Part shown: one piece after another, positions 24,905-33,805 of the stretch
Layout of the letters: each line of letters starts with the position of its first letter
Numbering within the stretch: the stretch's first letter is position 1
Assembly (NCBI GenBank): GCA_003243425.1
Contig: QFQP01000004.1
Location: 62,001-126,000, forward strand
Origin: Archangium gephyra
GTDB taxonomy: Bacteria > Myxococcota > Myxococcia > Myxococcales > Myxococcaceae
Direction: 5' to 3'
DNA: 64,000 nt
Notes under the pieces: model-generated
Databases searched by the model: none
What the model saw: only the letters and a program-made list of their open reading frames with translations
What the model was told of the DNA's origin: nothing
Translations under genes and position numbers: made by a program

Positions 24905-25576
24905 GTGTCGGGCCGATGGAAAGTCGCAACGCTGTTGGCGGTGCTGGTGGTCGGTGCCGTGGCCGGCCGGCTCGTTCTTGGAGAGCGATTCGAACCCTCG
25001 GCGCTCATCGCCGCGCTGCGTGCCTTCGGGTCTGGAAGCGCCGCAATTCCCCTGTATTTCTTATTGTTTGGAGTAGCAACGACCGTGCTGGCGCCGGCCA
25101 TGGCGCTCATGGCAGCGGCGGGCGTGACGTGGGGCTTCTTCCCCGGCTGGTTGATCGTGTGGGTCACCGCCAACGTGTGGACGCACGCGCAATTTCTGCT
25201 GGGCCGGTGGATCGGCGCACACCAGCTGGAGCGATGGCTTTCGAACAAAGGTGGCGGCTTCGTCACCCGCGAGCTCGCCCAGGGCGGGATCATCGCCACC
25301 GTGCTGGTGAGGCAGCTCCCCCTTCCATTCATCGGCGTGAACCTCGCGGCGGGCGCGACGGCGATCGCCTGGCGTCACTGGATCATCGGCAACGCCATCG
25401 GGCTGTTGCCGAACTGTCTCATCTACACCTCGCTCGCGGCGGCGTTGATCGATGGTGCGCAGGGCGCCAAAGAACAAGCTGCGCTGCGCGCGCTCATCTC
25501 CGGCGGCAGCATCATCACGCTCGGGCTCTTCACGCGGTGGCTGCAGCGACGATTCGGGCGTCGCGAGGTCTCGTAG
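24905..25576 (+). CDS. VTT/TMEM64-family membrane protein
   Basis: A 223-residue inner-membrane protein with about five hydrophobic segments. The central region (GVTWGFFPGWLIVWVTANV, then FVTRELAQGGIIATVLVRQLPLPF) is the SNARE-associated/VTT domain of the DedA/TVP38 family. These proteins move or scramble lipids; the substrate here is unknown. Start at GTG 24905. It is divergent from citrate synthase with a 60-nt gap. RecX follows about 40 nt downstream. Confidence 0.75.
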   Translation: MSGRWKVATLLAVLVVGAVAGRLVLGERFEPSALIAALRAFGSGSAAIPLYFLLFGVATTVLAPAMALMAAAGVTWGFFPGWLIVWVTANVWTHAQFLLGRWIGAHQLERWLSNKGGGFVTRELAQGGIIATVLVRQLPLPFIGVNLAAGATAIAWRHWIIGNAIGLLPNCLIYTSLAAALIDGAQGAKEQAALRALISGGSIITLGLFTRWLQRRFGRREVS

Positions 25577-25615
25577 CGCTCACGTGTCAGACCCTTCCGC
25601 TATGACGTGCGCGCG

Positions 25616-26101
25616 ATGAGACGGCTGTCGGAACAATCACTGGCGAACGTGGCGCTGCACTACCTGCGCAGGTACTCGGCGAGCCGAAAAGGGTTGCGCC
25701 AGGTGCTGGAGCGCCGCGTGAAGCGTCACTTAAGAGAGAAGGGCGGCGACGCGGCGACCGCTGCCCCGATGATCGACGCGGTCGTGGCGCGCATGGTGAG
25801 CGCCGGCTACGTCGACGACGCGCGGCTGGCCGAATCGAAGGCCGGCTCGCTGCATCGTGCGGGCAAGAGCGTGCGCATGGTGCGGATCAAGCTGCGTCAG
25901 AAGGGCATCGAAGCCGACGTGATCGCCCAGGTGACCCCCACCGACCCCGACAAGGAACTCGAGGCGGCGTCGACGCTGGTGCGAAAGAAGAAACTGGGCC
26001 GTGACCCCGAGCGCCGACAGAAGGATCTCGCGGTGCTGATGCGCGGCGGCTTCACGTATGACGTGGCGAAACGCGCGCTCGCCAATAGAGCAGACCCATG
26101 A
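25616..26101 (+). CDS. recX: Regulatory protein RecX
   Basis: A 161-residue protein of the RecX family, which binds RecA filaments and limits recombination. It has the all-helical three-repeat pattern: ALHYLRRYSASRKGLRQVL, then ARMVSAGYVDDARLAESKAG and VRIKLRQKGIEADVIAQV. RecA itself is not in the window. ATG 25616 is chosen because TATGAC at 25601-25606 could be a -10 box, excluding the GTG at 25607. Its stop overlaps the start of the next gene (ATGA). Confidence 0.85.
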   Translation: MRRLSEQSLANVALHYLRRYSASRKGLRQVLERRVKRHLREKGGDAATAAPMIDAVVARMVSAGYVDDARLAESKAGSLHRAGKSVRMVRIKLRQKGIEADVIAQVTPTDPDKELEAASTLVRKKKLGRDPERRQKDLAVLMRGGFTYDVAKRALANRADP

Positions 26102-27645
26102 GTTCGCTGCTGTCGCTGGTCGCGGTCCTGTCGTTGGGCGCTCCGGAGTCGACCATCTCCTTCGAGCCGCTGGACGGCGGCGTGGAGGTAGGCGCGGCGG
26201 CGTTCTCGGAGAGCTCGGTCGTCAAGGGGCTCAAGAACGATTCAGGCAACGTCGCCAGGCTCGAACGGCAGAAGCTGCTGTTCTCCTTCGCCGACCGCAC
26301 CGTCGAGGAGATCGCCGCTGACCCGAAGGCGCCGGTGATCGACCTCGTCAGCGAAGGGCTGCGCAACGTGTTGCTCGCCAACCCGAAGCGTCAGCGGCCG
26401 ACGGTCGAAGTGCAGGCCATCGATCTCATCGCGTTGCTGCCGCGCATGACGAAGGAAGGCGAACGGAAGCTCCGCGTGGCCAACATGGGGTTGTGGCTCG
26501 AGCGCGCGCGCGGCGTCGACGAGACCGAGGCCGACCTCGCCACCATCAAGGCCGCGCCAGAGCTCGCAGCCTTCAAGAAGGTGCGGACCACTTTCGGCGA
26601 ATACGTGGCCAGCGTCGACGACAGCCCCGACGAGCAGGTGAAGGCCGAGAAGTTTGCGAAGGCCGTCGACGCCTTCGCGGCGCTCGAGCCGCAATTGAGG
26701 AAGAAGGTCGACGCGTGGCTGCGCACACGGCTCAAGGCCGGTGAGTTGCCGCTGCCCGTGCTCACACCGGTCCCCGGCACGCTGATGACGCGTCACCCGT
26801 TCCGCATCACCGACGTCACGCCGCGCGAAGACGGGGTGTACTTCGTGTCGTGGGACCAGCCGCTCGGTTACCGCCGGTCGATCGAGCGCGTCGACGCCGA
26901 GGGTGCGCGCAGCGTCGTCGCGAGCGGTCTCGACATTCGCCAGGACTTCCAGCCGTGGCGCGGGGGCTGGGCGTGGGTCGACAACCGTGGGTCGGTTCGG
27001 TCTCTCGGGCCAGACGGTGAGAAGGAAGAGCTCTCGTTCACGCGCCATGTCGTGCAGCAGTTCAACGGCGACGACGACGTGAACGTGCTGGTGCTCGAGC
27101 CCCGTCGCGAGGCGCCGAAGGGCGGCCCCGACTGGGTTCTCGCGACCTGGGTTCGTGACCAGGCGCCGACCGTGCTCGCGCACGGCAGTGGCCAGGGCCA
27201 GATTCTCGGGCGCCGCGACGGCCGCCTGGTGCTCCGAGCCGGCTCGAGCCTGTACCTCTTCGATCTCAAGGCGAAGGTGGCGCCGGTGAAGGTGCCGCTG
27301 GCCGAAGGCGCGACGTACTGGCTCGACGGTCGCGTGGTCTTGAACGCCAACCCGCTCATGCAGACTGCGCAGTTCATGTGGGTCGACCTGAAGACGGGCG
27401 TGACCCACAAGTTCGCCGAAGCGCCGATGGGCATCGTCACGCAAGACCCGAACCTGATCCGCTTGACCGCCGGCTTCAGACCGCAGCAGGTGTCGGTGCT
27501 CGACGGCTCGGGAGCGCCGATACCGCTCGGAGAGTGGCCGTTCGTGCTTCAGGTGGTGCGCGCCGGCGACGAGTTCATCGTCGCCAGCTACGACCCGACG
27601 CTGGAGTTCGGAACGCTATCGCGAGTCGCTCGACCCGCGAAGTGA
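26098..27645 (+). CDS. Exported protein of unknown function with propeller-like C-terminal half
   Basis: A 515-residue protein with a short N-terminal signal segment (LLSLVAVLSLGA). The first half is helical and charged, with no recognised family. From about residue 235 it has repeated strand pairs such as GVYFVSWDQPLGYR, GGWAWVDNRGSVRSLGPDG and GQILGRRDGRLVL, which look like beta-propeller blades. No catalytic motif is visible. It overlaps recX by 4 nt, so it is translated from the same mRNA, although a functional link to recombination is not obvious. Confidence 0.6.
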   Translation: MSSLLSLVAVLSLGAPESTISFEPLDGGVEVGAAAFSESSVVKGLKNDSGNVARLERQKLLFSFADRTVEEIAADPKAPVIDLVSEGLRNVLLANPKRQRPTVEVQAIDLIALLPRMTKEGERKLRVANMGLWLERARGVDETEADLATIKAAPELAAFKKVRTTFGEYVASVDDSPDEQVKAEKFAKAVDAFAALEPQLRKKVDAWLRTRLKAGELPLPVLTPVPGTLMTRHPFRITDVTPREDGVYFVSWDQPLGYRRSIERVDAEGARSVVASGLDIRQDFQPWRGGWAWVDNRGSVRSLGPDGEKEELSFTRHVVQQFNGDDDVNVLVLEPRREAPKGGPDWVLATWVRDQAPTVLAHGSGQGQILGRRDGRLVLRAGSSLYLFDLKAKVAPVKVPLAEGATYWLDGRVVLNANPLMQTAQFMWVDLKTGVTHKFAEAPMGIVTQDPNLIRLTAGFRPQQVSVLDGSGAPIPLGEWPFVLQVVRAGDEFIVASYDPTLEFGTLSRVARPAK

Positions 27646-28332
27646 TCAGCGAACCGTGCCCACGTAGACGAACGCGAGGCCGTTCATCAGCGGGTGCGCG
27701 TCGGCCTTCGTGTAACGGCCCGTCTCCATCATCATCGCGGTGAAGCGCTCGCCGGCGGGGAAGGCGGCCATGGTGCGCGGCAGGTAATCGCCGGGCGCAT
27801 CGCTGCCGGTGACGAGGCGGCCGAGCAGCGGCATCGCCGTCTTCGCCCACGCCCGGTAGAAGGTCCCGAACAGGCCCGTCGGCTGCCCGAACTCCAATAC
27901 CACCACGCGGCCGCCACGCTTCACCACGCGCGCCAGCTCGGCGCAGCACGCCTTCGGGTCGTCGACGTTGCGGATGCCGAACGAGATGGACGCCACGGTG
28001 AAGCGCTTGTCGGCGTAGGGCAGGTTCATCGCGTCGGCGACCTCGAACTTCATGTCGAGGCCCTGCTCGAGCGCCTTCTTCGGCGCCGTCGACAACATGT
28101 CGGCGTTGAAGTCGGTGCCAATGACTTCACCGTCGCCCACGGCCTTCTTGAAGGCGATGGCGAGATCGCCGGTGCCGGTGGCGCAATCGAGCACCGAGTC
28201 ACCACGTTGCACGCCCGACAGCTTCACCGCCACCTTGCGCCACTGACGGTGAATGCCCATCGACAGCACGTCGTTGAGCGCGTCGTAGCGGGGGGCGATC
28301 TCCGAGAACATGCGGTGAACCTGCTGGCTCAT
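27646..28332 (-). CDS. ubiE: Demethylmenaquinone methyltransferase
   Basis: A 228-residue class I methyltransferase (UbiE/MenG) that uses S-adenosylmethionine to methylate demethylmenaquinone, the last step of menaquinone synthesis. Motif I is LDCATGTGDLAIAF, followed by the acidic GTDFN, then ADAMNLPYAD and ISFGIRNVDD, all typical of UbiE. GGAGGTG lies before the ATG, and the ATG overlaps the stop of the DAHP synthase gene by 4 nt. It is divergent from menF-D-H-A-C-E. It could also methylate a ubiquinone precursor, but context points to menaquinone. Confidence 0.93.
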   Translation of the reverse strand: MSQQVHRMFSEIAPRYDALNDVLSMGIHRQWRKVAVKLSGVQRGDSVLDCATGTGDLAIAFKKAVGDGEVIGTDFNADMLSTAPKKALEQGLDMKFEVADAMNLPYADKRFTVASISFGIRNVDDPKACCAELARVVKRGGRVVVLEFGQPTGLFGTFYRAWAKTAMPLLGRLVTGSDAPGDYLPRTMAAFPAGERFTAMMMETGRYTKADAHPLMNGLAFVYVGTVR

Positions 28333-29195
28333 CGTGCACCTCCGACGATCGACAAGGGTTCTGAGTGGCTGAGGGAACGGCCGGTGGCCGCGAGCACGGC
28401 GGGCAGCGTCTTCATGAGGCCGCCGAACATCGCCGGCGTGAGCGCCTGCGGGCCGTCGCACAGCGCGTTTTCCGGCGTGGGGTGCACTTCGACCAGAATT
28501 CCGTCGGCGCCAGCGGCCGCGGCGGCGAGCGACATCGGCACCACCAGCGAACGCACGCCGGTCGAATGCGACGGGTCGACGATCACCGGCAGACGCGAGC
28601 GCTCACGCACCCAGGCCATGCCCGCGAGGTCGAGCGTGTTGCGCAGCGTGTTGTCGAAGCTGCGAATGCCGCGCTCACACAGCACGACCTGATCGTTGCC
28701 GCCGTCGAGGAGATACTCGGCCGCGAGCAGCCACTCTTCGAGCGTCGCGCCGAAGCCGCGCTTGAGCACCACGGGGCGCTTCGCCTTCGCCAGCTCACGC
28801 AGCAGCGAGAAGTTGTGCATGTTGCGCGCACCGACCTGAAACACGTCGATGTAGTCGTGCATCAGCTCGATCTGGGTGACGTCCATCACCTCGCTGACCA
28901 CGGGCATGCGCAGCTTCTTGCCCTGCTCGTGCAGCAGCTTGAGGCCGACTTCACCCAGCCCCTGAAAGGAATACGGAGACGTGCGCGGCTTGAACGCACC
29001 GCCGCGGAGCACGTGCGCACCTTCGCTCTTCACCGCCGACGACGCCTTGTCGACCTGCTCGACGCTCTCGAGCGCACAGGGACCCGCGAAGACCGTGAAG
29101 CTCCCTTCACCGATCGTCAGGCCGTAACCGAGCGACACGCGCACCGTCTCGTCGCCCGATTTCCGCAGCACCTTCCTCGCCTCATGCGCTGCCAT
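28329..29195 (-). CDS. aroF: 3-deoxy-7-phosphoheptulonate synthase (DAHP synthase)
   Basis: A 288-residue enzyme that condenses phosphoenolpyruvate and erythrose-4-phosphate, the first committed step to chorismate. It belongs to the type I-beta, KDO8P-like family: AGPCALES, the KPRTSPYSFQGLG motif, LKRGFGATLEEWL and DPSHSTG are all present. There is no N-terminal ACT or chorismate-mutase regulatory domain. AGGAG precedes the ATG. It is coupled to ubiE and divergent from menF, so it probably supplies chorismate for menaquinone. Confidence 0.93.
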   Translation of the reverse strand: MAAHEARKVLRKSGDETVRVSLGYGLTIGEGSFTVFAGPCALESVEQVDKASSAVKSEGAHVLRGGAFKPRTSPYSFQGLGEVGLKLLHEQGKKLRMPVVSEVMDVTQIELMHDYIDVFQVGARNMHNFSLLRELAKAKRPVVLKRGFGATLEEWLLAAEYLLDGGNDQVVLCERGIRSFDNTLRNTLDLAGMAWVRERSRLPVIVDPSHSTGVRSLVVPMSLAAAAAGADGILVEVHPTPENALCDGPQALTPAMFGGLMKTLPAVLAATGRSLSHSEPLSIVGGAR

Positions 29196-29205
29196 CGCGT
29201 CTCCT

Positions 29206-29232
29206 GTTCAACCAGTTCAAGCCGTTTTGAAC
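29206..29232. promoter_or_regulatory. GTTCAA half-site cluster between the aroF and menF units
   Basis: GTTCAA occurs at 29206-29211 and 29215-29220, and TTGAAC in inverted orientation at 29227-29232. The second and third form a dyad with a 6-nt spacer. It sits in the 83-nt region between divergent quinone units and could be a shared operator; support is weak. Confidence 0.3.
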
Positions 29233-29278
29233 TTGGTGATGCATCTATAGCGGGGTTCCTTTAGAAGACAACACCGCC

Positions 29279-30478
29279 GTGGGGAACCCGCCCGACAGAG
29301 TGTCGTTGGTTGCCGTGGCGCGCCGCGTGAAGAGTGGTGCGTTGTTGCGCCTGGGCCCGGAGCCGCTCTCGGTCTACTGGGCGAATCCTTCGCGGGGTAT
29401 TCACGTGGCAGGCCTGGGCGCGTTGAACGTGTCGGTCCAGGCCGCGCCGGCGATCGAGTGGCTCTCGGAAGCGCCGGGCTCGCCGCTGCCCGGGCCGGTG
29501 TTCGGCGGGTGGGCCTTCGACGCCACACGCTCGTGGAAGGGCTTCGATGCCGAGCGGTGGGTCGTGCCCGAGGTCATCGGCTGGTGGGACGGTGCGTCGA
29601 CCTGGCTCGCGGCGCTCGGCGTCGGCGCGAGTGCCGAGTCGTTGTCGCTACGCCTCGACCGGGTCTCGGAGGTCGAACCGGCGCCGGGGCTCTCGCTGTC
29701 GTCATCGGCGGGTGACCGCGACGCGTGGAACCGCCGTGTGGCGGCCCTGTTGGAAACGATCTGGAGCGGCGCGTGTACGAAGATCGTGCTCGCGCGCGAA
29801 ATCGAAGTCGACGGCGTGACGAGCGAGCGCACGTTGCTCAAGTCGCTCGAGGCGCGTCACCCGACGTGTTGGACGTTTCTGGTGCGCGGTCGTGATGGGC
29901 GTGCGTTCGTCGGCGCGTCGCCGGAGACGTTGTTGGAATCGGAGGGCGACGCGATCGCCGTCGATTCGCTCGCTGGGACTGCGCCGGTGGGCAAGGGCGC
30001 GACGCTGCTCGCGAGCGACAAGGACCTTCGTGAACACGCCGCGGTGGTGGAGGGCATTCGTGCGTCGCTGCGGCCGTTCGTGTCGGAGTTGTCCGTTCCA
30101 GCTGAACCAGTCGTGAAGACGCTCGCCAACGTCGAACACCTCTTCACGCCGGTGCGCGCGAAGCTGAAGCCCGGGGTACAGGCGCTCGAAGTCGCGCGCG
30201 CCCTGCATCCGACGCCGGCAGTCGCCGGTACACCGCGGGAAACCGCGATGACGTGGCTGCGCGAGAACGAAGGCTTCGCGCGGGGTTGGTACACCGGCGC
30301 GGTGGGGGTGATCGGCGAGCGGGGCATCACGCTGGCGGTCGCGCTCCGCGCCGCGCTCGTCGACGGCACGAAGGCCACCGTCTTCGCTGGCGCAGGGCTG
30401 GTCGCAGGCAGTACTGCCGAGTCCGAATGGCTGGAAACGGAGCGGAAGTCCTGGGCGATCACCGGAGGCGCGCGATGA
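29279..30478 (+). CDS. menF: Isochorismate synthase
   Basis: A 399-residue chorismate-binding enzyme that isomerises chorismate to isochorismate, the first dedicated step of menaquinone synthesis. The C-terminal 260 residues carry the family core: KIVLAREIEVDG, GASPETLLESEG, LASDKDLREHAAVVEGI, LHPTPAVAGTPRE and the ending YTGAVGVIGERG...FAGAGLVAGS. The N-terminal part is less conserved, as in MenF and EntC. It begins at GTG 29279; no strong ribosome site is visible. Its stop overlaps menD (ATGA). Confidence 0.92.
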   Translation: MGNPPDRVSLVAVARRVKSGALLRLGPEPLSVYWANPSRGIHVAGLGALNVSVQAAPAIEWLSEAPGSPLPGPVFGGWAFDATRSWKGFDAERWVVPEVIGWWDGASTWLAALGVGASAESLSLRLDRVSEVEPAPGLSLSSSAGDRDAWNRRVAALLETIWSGACTKIVLAREIEVDGVTSERTLLKSLEARHPTCWTFLVRGRDGRAFVGASPETLLESEGDAIAVDSLAGTAPVGKGATLLASDKDLREHAAVVEGIRASLRPFVSELSVPAEPVVKTLANVEHLFTPVRAKLKPGVQALEVARALHPTPAVAGTPRETAMTWLRENEGFARGWYTGAVGVIGERGITLAVALRAALVDGTKATVFAGAGLVAGSTAESEWLETERKSWAITGGAR

Positions 30479-32133
30479 GCTTCACGTTGAACCAACGCTG
30501 GGCAGCGACCATTGCCGGCACGCTGGCGGCCAGTGGAGTTCGTCACGTGGTCGTCGCCCCGGGGAGCCGTTCGACGCCGCTCGCGCTCGCGTTCGCCGAT
30601 CGCGCCGATCTCACGCTCTGGTCGGTGATGGACGAGCGTGCGGCGGCGTTCTTCGCGCTCGGCCTCGCCAAGTCGACCAACACCCGCGCAGCCGTGATCT
30701 GCACCTCGGGCACGGCGGGCGCGCACTTTCTTCCCGCGGTCATGGAGGCGTTCGCAGGCGGAACGCCACTGGTGGTGCTGACGGCCGATCGCCCCTGGGA
30801 ACTGCACGGCTTCGGTGCGCCGCAGACCATCGCCCAGGTCGGCATGTTCGGTTGCTACGTGCTCGGCGCCGAGGCGCTGCCGTCGCCCGATGAGAATGGC
30901 CTCGAGCATCTGGTGGCTGCCGTGTCGCGGTTGCTGGCGCGGGGGCGCGGCCCCGTGCACCTCAACGTTCCGTTCCGCGAGCCGCTCGCGCACCCCGATG
31001 GAGAAGCCGGGCCGGTGATCGACCCGTACGTCACGCACTACGCGGCCGGCGTGCCCGCGGTCGACGTCTCGCCGGTGTTGTGGGCCATCGCCGCAGCGAA
31101 GCGTGGCGTCATCGTCTGCGGTCCTCGTGAACGGGCCGACGATTTCGGCGAGTGGATCCACGGGCTCTCGAGGGCCACCGGGTTTCCCGTGCTCGCCGAG
31201 GCGTCGTCGAACGCACGGTTCGGCTTTTCGGAGTCGATCTCCTGCTTCGACACGCTGCTGCGGAACCCGAAGTTTGCTGACGCGATGCGGCCCGACGTGG
31301 TGCTGCGCTTCGGTGGCGGGTTGACGGCGAAGGTCCCGCAACAGTGGCTCGACGCGTCCGGTGCGAAGCAGTTTCACTTCACCGACGACGGCTTTCAGTT
31401 CGACCCGGTGCACCGCACCACGATGTTGTTGCCGTTCACCAGAGCGTTGCACTTCGAAGGCGCGCCCACGGCGGAGCAGCGCGCCTATCGCGAGAGGTGG
31501 CTCGAAGGTCAGCGACAGGTCTCGGAGGCCCTCACCAGGCAGCCCTCCGTCTTCACCGAGCCGCTCGTCGCGCGTGAATTCATCGCCGCCTGTCCTGAAG
31601 GAACGCAGATCTTCCTGTCGAGCTCGATGCCCATTCGCGACGTCGACGCCTTCGCCACCAGCTCGAAGCCGCTGCGCGTGTTCGTCAATCGTGGCGTCAA
31701 CGGCATCGACGGCATCACCTCGACCGCGCTGGGCGTGGCCGCCGGAACCGGCAAGCCGACCGCGCTGCTGATCGGCGACGTGGCGCTGCTGCACGACCTC
31801 ACCGCGTGGCTCGTCGCCCGCCGTCACTCGATCTCTTTGACGGTGCTGGTGGTGAACAACGACGGCGGCGGCATCTTCCACTTCCTCCCGGTCGCGGAAC
31901 GCACGCCTCATTTTGAGAACCTGTTCGGCACGCCGCACGGCGTCGACGTGGCGCACGTGGCCGCGCTCGCGGGCGCGAAGTTGCATCGACCGGCCGACAT
32001 GAACGAACTGCGCAACACCATGAAGCGCTGTCTGGACGGTGGTCTGCACCTCATCGAGGTCAAGACGGAGCGCGCGTCGAACGTCGACGATCACCGCTCG
32101 CTGTTCGCGAAGCTCACGGAGGCGATGTCATGA
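30475..32133 (+). CDS. menD: SEPHCHC synthase (2-succinyl-5-enolpyruvyl-6-hydroxy-3-cyclohexene-1-carboxylate synthase)
   Basis: A 552-residue thiamine-diphosphate enzyme that adds succinic semialdehyde, from 2-oxoglutarate, to isochorismate. MenD signatures are clear: VVVAPGSRSTPLALAFAD, the cofactor glutamate region (MDERAAAFFALGLAK), CTSGTAGAHFLPAVMEA, the NRGVNGIDG motif, and the diphosphate region GDVALLHD with NNDGGGIFHFLP. It overlaps menF and menH by 4 nt each, which implies tight translational coupling. Confidence 0.95.
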   Translation: MSFTLNQRWAATIAGTLAASGVRHVVVAPGSRSTPLALAFADRADLTLWSVMDERAAAFFALGLAKSTNTRAAVICTSGTAGAHFLPAVMEAFAGGTPLVVLTADRPWELHGFGAPQTIAQVGMFGCYVLGAEALPSPDENGLEHLVAAVSRLLARGRGPVHLNVPFREPLAHPDGEAGPVIDPYVTHYAAGVPAVDVSPVLWAIAAAKRGVIVCGPRERADDFGEWIHGLSRATGFPVLAEASSNARFGFSESISCFDTLLRNPKFADAMRPDVVLRFGGGLTAKVPQQWLDASGAKQFHFTDDGFQFDPVHRTTMLLPFTRALHFEGAPTAEQRAYRERWLEGQRQVSEALTRQPSVFTEPLVAREFIAACPEGTQIFLSSSMPIRDVDAFATSSKPLRVFVNRGVNGIDGITSTALGVAAGTGKPTALLIGDVALLHDLTAWLVARRHSISLTVLVVNNDGGGIFHFLPVAERTPHFENLFGTPHGVDVAHVAALAGAKLHRPADMNELRNTMKRCLDGGLHLIEVKTERASNVDDHRSLFAKLTEAMS

Positions 32134-32921
32134 AGCTGAAAACCACGACCTGGGGCCACGGCGAGACGAAGGCCGTGTTCGTTCACGGTTTCGCGGGTAC
32201 GTCTGCGGCGTTCTCGCACCTCGAACCGTTGCTCGGCGATTTGTTCACGGCCGCCAGCGTCGAACTTCCCGGGCACTCGGGCACTGAAGTCGCGAGCTGG
32301 GACGACACGCTCGAGGCGGTCGCGGAACAGCTCGGGGAACGCGCGGTGCTGATCGGCTACTCGCAGGGCGCGCGCATCGCGCTCGGTGTCGCCGCGAGGT
32401 ATCCGAAGAAGATCGACAAGCTGGTGCTGGAGTCGTGCGCGCCCGGGTTGCGTCGCCGCCACGATCGGTTGATGCGCCGCAAGGCCGATGATGCGCTCGC
32501 GGACCTCGTGCTCTCGCGGGGCGTCGAGTCGTTCGTCTCGTACTGGGAAAAACTGCCGCTCTTCGCTGGCCTGCGGGCGTTGCCGGTCGTCGAGCAGGAA
32601 GCCATTCGCGCGCGCCGCACCGCGCACACCGCAGAGGGCCTCGCCGGCGCGTTGCGCATGTTGGGGCAGGGCGCGCAGCCGGATCTCTGGCCGGTGTTGC
32701 AGGGCCTGCGCGTCCCCACGCTCCTGCTCGCCGGCTCGGAAGACGAGAAGTACGCGCGCATCACTCGCAAGATGTCGACGGAGCTCCCGCTGGGGTGGCG
32801 CGCGATCTTCAAGGGCGTCGGCCACGCGCCGCACCTCGAGTGTCCCGAGCGCTACGCCGCTGAGGTTCGCTCCTTCCTCGCACCGCGGTGGCTCAACGAG
32901 CCGCAGGAACTCGCGCCGTGA
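32130..32921 (+). CDS. menH: SHCHC synthase (2-succinyl-6-hydroxy-2,4-cyclohexadiene-1-carboxylate synthase)
   Basis: A 263-residue alpha/beta hydrolase-fold lyase that removes pyruvate from SEPHCHC. The oxyanion HGF is near residue 17, the nucleophile is in IGYSQGARIAL, the acid is in LAGSEDEKY and the histidine is in GHAPHLECPE. All MenH triad positions are present. Family identity is supported strongly by its place between menD and menA in the operon, since the alpha/beta fold alone is not specific. It overlaps menD (ATGA) and menA (GTGA). Confidence 0.9.
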   Translation: MKLKTTTWGHGETKAVFVHGFAGTSAAFSHLEPLLGDLFTAASVELPGHSGTEVASWDDTLEAVAEQLGERAVLIGYSQGARIALGVAARYPKKIDKLVLESCAPGLRRRHDRLMRRKADDALADLVLSRGVESFVSYWEKLPLFAGLRALPVVEQEAIRARRTAHTAEGLAGALRMLGQGAQPDLWPVLQGLRVPTLLLAGSEDEKYARITRKMSTELPLGWRAIFKGVGHAPHLECPERYAAEVRSFLAPRWLNEPQELAP

Positions 32922-33805
32922 CGGCTGCGCCGAGTGGCCTCAAAGCGTGGGCGTTGGCGACGAGACCCAGGACCCTGGTCGCAGGCGTGGTTCCCGTCGC
33001 CGTCGGTTCGGCCATCGCCTGGCGAGACGGTGCGTTCCAGGTGTTGCCGGCCCTCGGTTGTCTGCTCGGTGCGCTGCTGATTCAGGTCGGCACCAACCTG
33101 GTGAACGACTACTTCGACTTCAAACGTGGAGCCGACACCGCCGACCGCCTCGGCCCTCCACGCGCCACGCAGCAGGGCTGGCTGTCACCGAAGGCGGTCT
33201 TCACCGGCGCGATGGTGTGCTTCGCGCTCGCGTTCGCCGTGGGCATGTACCTGGTGACCGTCGCGGGCTGGCCGCTGCTGGTGGTCGGGGTGACGTCGCT
33301 GCTCGCAGGCTACGCGTACACCGGCGGTCCATTCCCGCTCGCCTACAACGGCCTCGGCGACGTGTTCGTGCTGGTGTTCTTCGGTTTCGTGGCGGTCGGC
33401 GGCACCTACTTCACGCTCACCGGCACGGTGACGGCGACGGCGCTGTTGGCGGCGATTCCTGTGGGGCTGCTCGGGGTGGCACTGCTGGCGGTGAACAACA
33501 CCCGTGACGCAAAGACCGACGCCGCCGTGAACAAGCGCACGCTCGTGGTTCGCTTCGGCGAGTCCTTTGGTCGCGCGGAGTACGTCGCGTGTCTCCTGGT
33601 CAGCGCGTTGGTTCCGCCGGCGCTCTGGCTCGCGGGGTTGACGACGCCGTGGGTGCTGTTGGCGTGGCTCGCGATTCCGCTGATGCGACCGCCCCTCAAG
33701 ATCCTCTTCACCGAGACCGGAGCCGCGTTGAACGTCGCACTTGCCGCAACGGCGCGGTTGCAGATGGTGTACGGAATTCTCTTCGCCGTGGGACTCAGTC
33801 GATGA
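32918..33805 (+). CDS. menA: 1,4-dihydroxy-2-naphthoate polyprenyltransferase
   Basis: A 295-residue UbiA-family membrane prenyltransferase that attaches the isoprenoid tail to dihydroxynaphthoate. It has about eight or nine hydrophobic helices. The two magnesium-diphosphate motifs are present: NDYFDFKRGAD in the first half and NNTRDAKTDAAVNKRTL in the second. WALATRPRTLVAGVVPV is typical of the MenA N-terminus. GTG 32918 overlaps the menH stop; menC starts within its own stop (ATGA). Confidence 0.94.
   Translation: MTAAPSGLKAWALATRPRTLVAGVVPVAVGSAIAWRDGAFQVLPALGCLLGALLIQVGTNLVNDYFDFKRGADTADRLGPPRATQQGWLSPKAVFTGAMVCFALAFAVGMYLVTVAGWPLLVVGVTSLLAGYAYTGGPFPLAYNGLGDVFVLVFFGFVAVGGTYFTLTGTVTATALLAAIPVGLLGVALLAVNNTRDAKTDAAVNKRTLVVRFGESFGRAEYVACLLVSALVPPALWLAGLTTPWVLLAWLAIPLMRPPLKILFTETGAALNVALAATARLQMVYGILFAVGLSR

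Noticed and set aside
29857..32094. A 745-residue minus-strand open frame through menF and menD.
   Set aside because: It is opposite two well-identified enzymes and its composition is that of third-position GC bias. Similar shadows opposite lptD, the acyl-CoA synthetase, the coiled coil and selA were rejected likewise.
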